A DNA stretch of 64,000 bases from Ramazzottius varieornatus (taxonomy: Eukaryota; Tardigrada; Eutardigrada; Parachela; Ramazzottiidae): the NCBI GenBank assembly GCA_001949185.1, contig BDGG01000004.1, forward strand, positions 924,278 through 988,277. Reading direction: 5' to 3'. The notes beneath the pieces are model-generated. The model did no database searches, was not told the DNA's origin, and saw only the letters and a program-made list of their open reading frames with translations. Position 1 is the first letter of the stretch. Each line of letters starts with the position of its first letter. Shown piece by piece: positions 62,601 through 64,000 of the stretch. A program made the position numbers and the translations under genes.

Positions 62601-64000
62601 GTCGTCAAAATATGGCGTTCTTGCCGATCGTACTGCATATTTGCTCGTACACCTCGCGACATGGTTTTTGCATTATGGCGTGGTGTAGCTGAGATGATGG
62701 ATAGCTTTGCATTACAGCTGACCAGTTTTGTGACCAGAGCTTGTTGGACCTCGGCTTTCCGGTCGAATTCCCTCGAAAAATAATGTTGATATGGCTTATA
62801 CACGACGATACGGACAGCATGAGTAAACTCGCCATTGCAGGGTACAGACGAAGTTAAACCTTGGATTTCCAAGACGGAGGTGGTTTTGGAGTGGCTTGTG
62901 GTCAGTGGTGACAGCTAATCTTCTAAACATACGGAAACATCTCTTAGCCATATCGCTATCCATTTTGATTTCTAATATTTGTTCGCCCCCACGAATATTG
63001 CCGATTTCTTTATGCTCACCTGTCACTCTCACAAGGAAATGTGCACGTCGCCGTGAAGTTCTGTTCCAAACGTTTCAGTTTTAGACTCGATGAGGTTAGA
63101 TTATTAGTTTCGAGGGAAGAGCTTTTTTGCGGCAGGAAGATCGAATTTTATTGAGTTGTTATGTTCTCATCACATATCCGCCCATTCCCTTTGGGCGGCA
63201 TACCGTACCAGAATGGCACGACGTCAGACCGGTCAGGCGCCATGCAAGATTCTCTGTTTTATAACCTTAAATATTGAATGTGACGCTTGGAGACTAGCGT
63301 AGTGCATATGGCTTTCAAAAATGATGAACGTAATTATAGAGGGGGACATTTTTGGGCATGTTGGGCGGCATGCCAAGCCAAGCCCAAATTATGATGAGCA
63401 TTCTTTCCGATCTTTTAAGTGGAATGATAACTGTCAGCACGCCATCCACACTTTTCCCTACAATGGCAAGTCAACGCAATGTACAAACAAACATCGAGTA
63501 ATTTTCAAAAAACTTCACACTGTGTCATTGTTACCGTTTTTTGTATTCTGTGGATTTTTTCAAACTCGCGTAGATATGGCAGTCCACCGGTACCGTGTTG
63601 GCAGATATGATCCTGACATGTGGTTCTCGAGTTTTTTCTTGACATGTTGTCCTTACAGTCAGTGCCATGACAATTCATGTCACAGCTGGTGTGAAGGAAA
63701 AGCCAAAAAGCGTCCAAGTGTGTCAGCAGATCGTTGATGACGGCACGAACCAGCATGAAAAAACCGTAATGACCGCAGTGTTTCTCCGGCACGCTCTCCC
63801 CAGTCCATACCTAATTTAATATTTTCGAGAACCGAAGATGATCTTTAGGACGTTGAAGCGCCTGCAATGTCTGTCAACGCCTGATATCTCGTTGGATCTC
63901 GTATATTTTTGCAGACGTTGGTAATTGACCATTAACAGGACAATATGCTTGTTAGCACACAAGTAGAGGCCAATCAAGTAGCCAAATATTGTCCGGGATA
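59690..64000. other. Probable long intron or gene-poor sequence to window end
   Basis: Open frames on both strands are short and without splice context; the longest ATG-type frame, 63321-63737 (+), has no domain I know. I found no RNA gene. The stretch may be the first intron of the gene that starts at 59587. Confidence 0.4.

Overview
The window is nuclear DNA from an animal. Eleven multi-exon genes are recognisable, with GT-AG introns (one GC-AG) mostly of 50-350 bp, no operons, roughly 46-48% GC by eye, and about one gene per 5-6 kb. The content (SNAP-25, macoilin, NCS-1, a pyrokinin/neuromedin-U-like receptor, animal haem peroxidase, BAP1, TRAPPC11) points to a bilaterian invertebrate with a compact genome. 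A tardigrade or another small ecdysozoan fits gene density and intron size, but no diagnostic marker of the phylum is visible, so this is inference. Gene models below were built by hand from reading frame, splice consensus and remembered family sequences; all exon sets add up to whole codons.

Layout. 2451-8042 (+): SNAP-25, with one N-terminal Qb half and three tandem alternative C-terminal Qc modules, plus a candidate second first exon. An assembly gap (8490-8539) lies inside a 27-bp inverted repeat. 9130-13682 (+): macoilin. 15462-18346 (+): ATGL/brummer-type lipase. 18.3-21.7 kb: no gene seen. 21736-26946 (+): NCS-1/frequenin. 27735-29455 (-): ferrochelatase, divergent from a small heat shock protein at 30233-31050 (+) with a perfect heat shock element and a TATA box. 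32616-33917 (-): class-B bHLH protein. 35374-37805 (+): neuropeptide GPCR. 37.9-39.2 kb (-): unresolved membrane-protein gene. 39666-41183 (-): TPRG1L homologue. 42307-46461 (-): secreted haem peroxidase. 47179-51608 (-): BAP1 deubiquitinase, divergent across about 390 bp from TRAPPC11 at 51998-56006 (+). From 56.2 kb to the end only one convincing coding segment was found, a signal-peptide exon at 59587-59689 whose gene must continue downstream.

Several neighbours serve neurosecretion (SNAP-25, macoilin, NCS-1, the GPCR, and TPRG1L, which in vertebrates is a presynaptic protein), but they are interleaved with unrelated genes and I see no sign of a functional cluster. Introns and spacers carry a family of about 115-130 bp foldback elements with a nested palindrome; eight lie in introns of macoilin, the peroxidase and BAP1.

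The most unusual system is the SNAP-25 locus. It has a common Qb helix and palmitoylation loop followed by three complete, intact, same-phase Qc SNARE modules, each with its own stop codon, which would let splicing choose the C-terminal SNARE helix.
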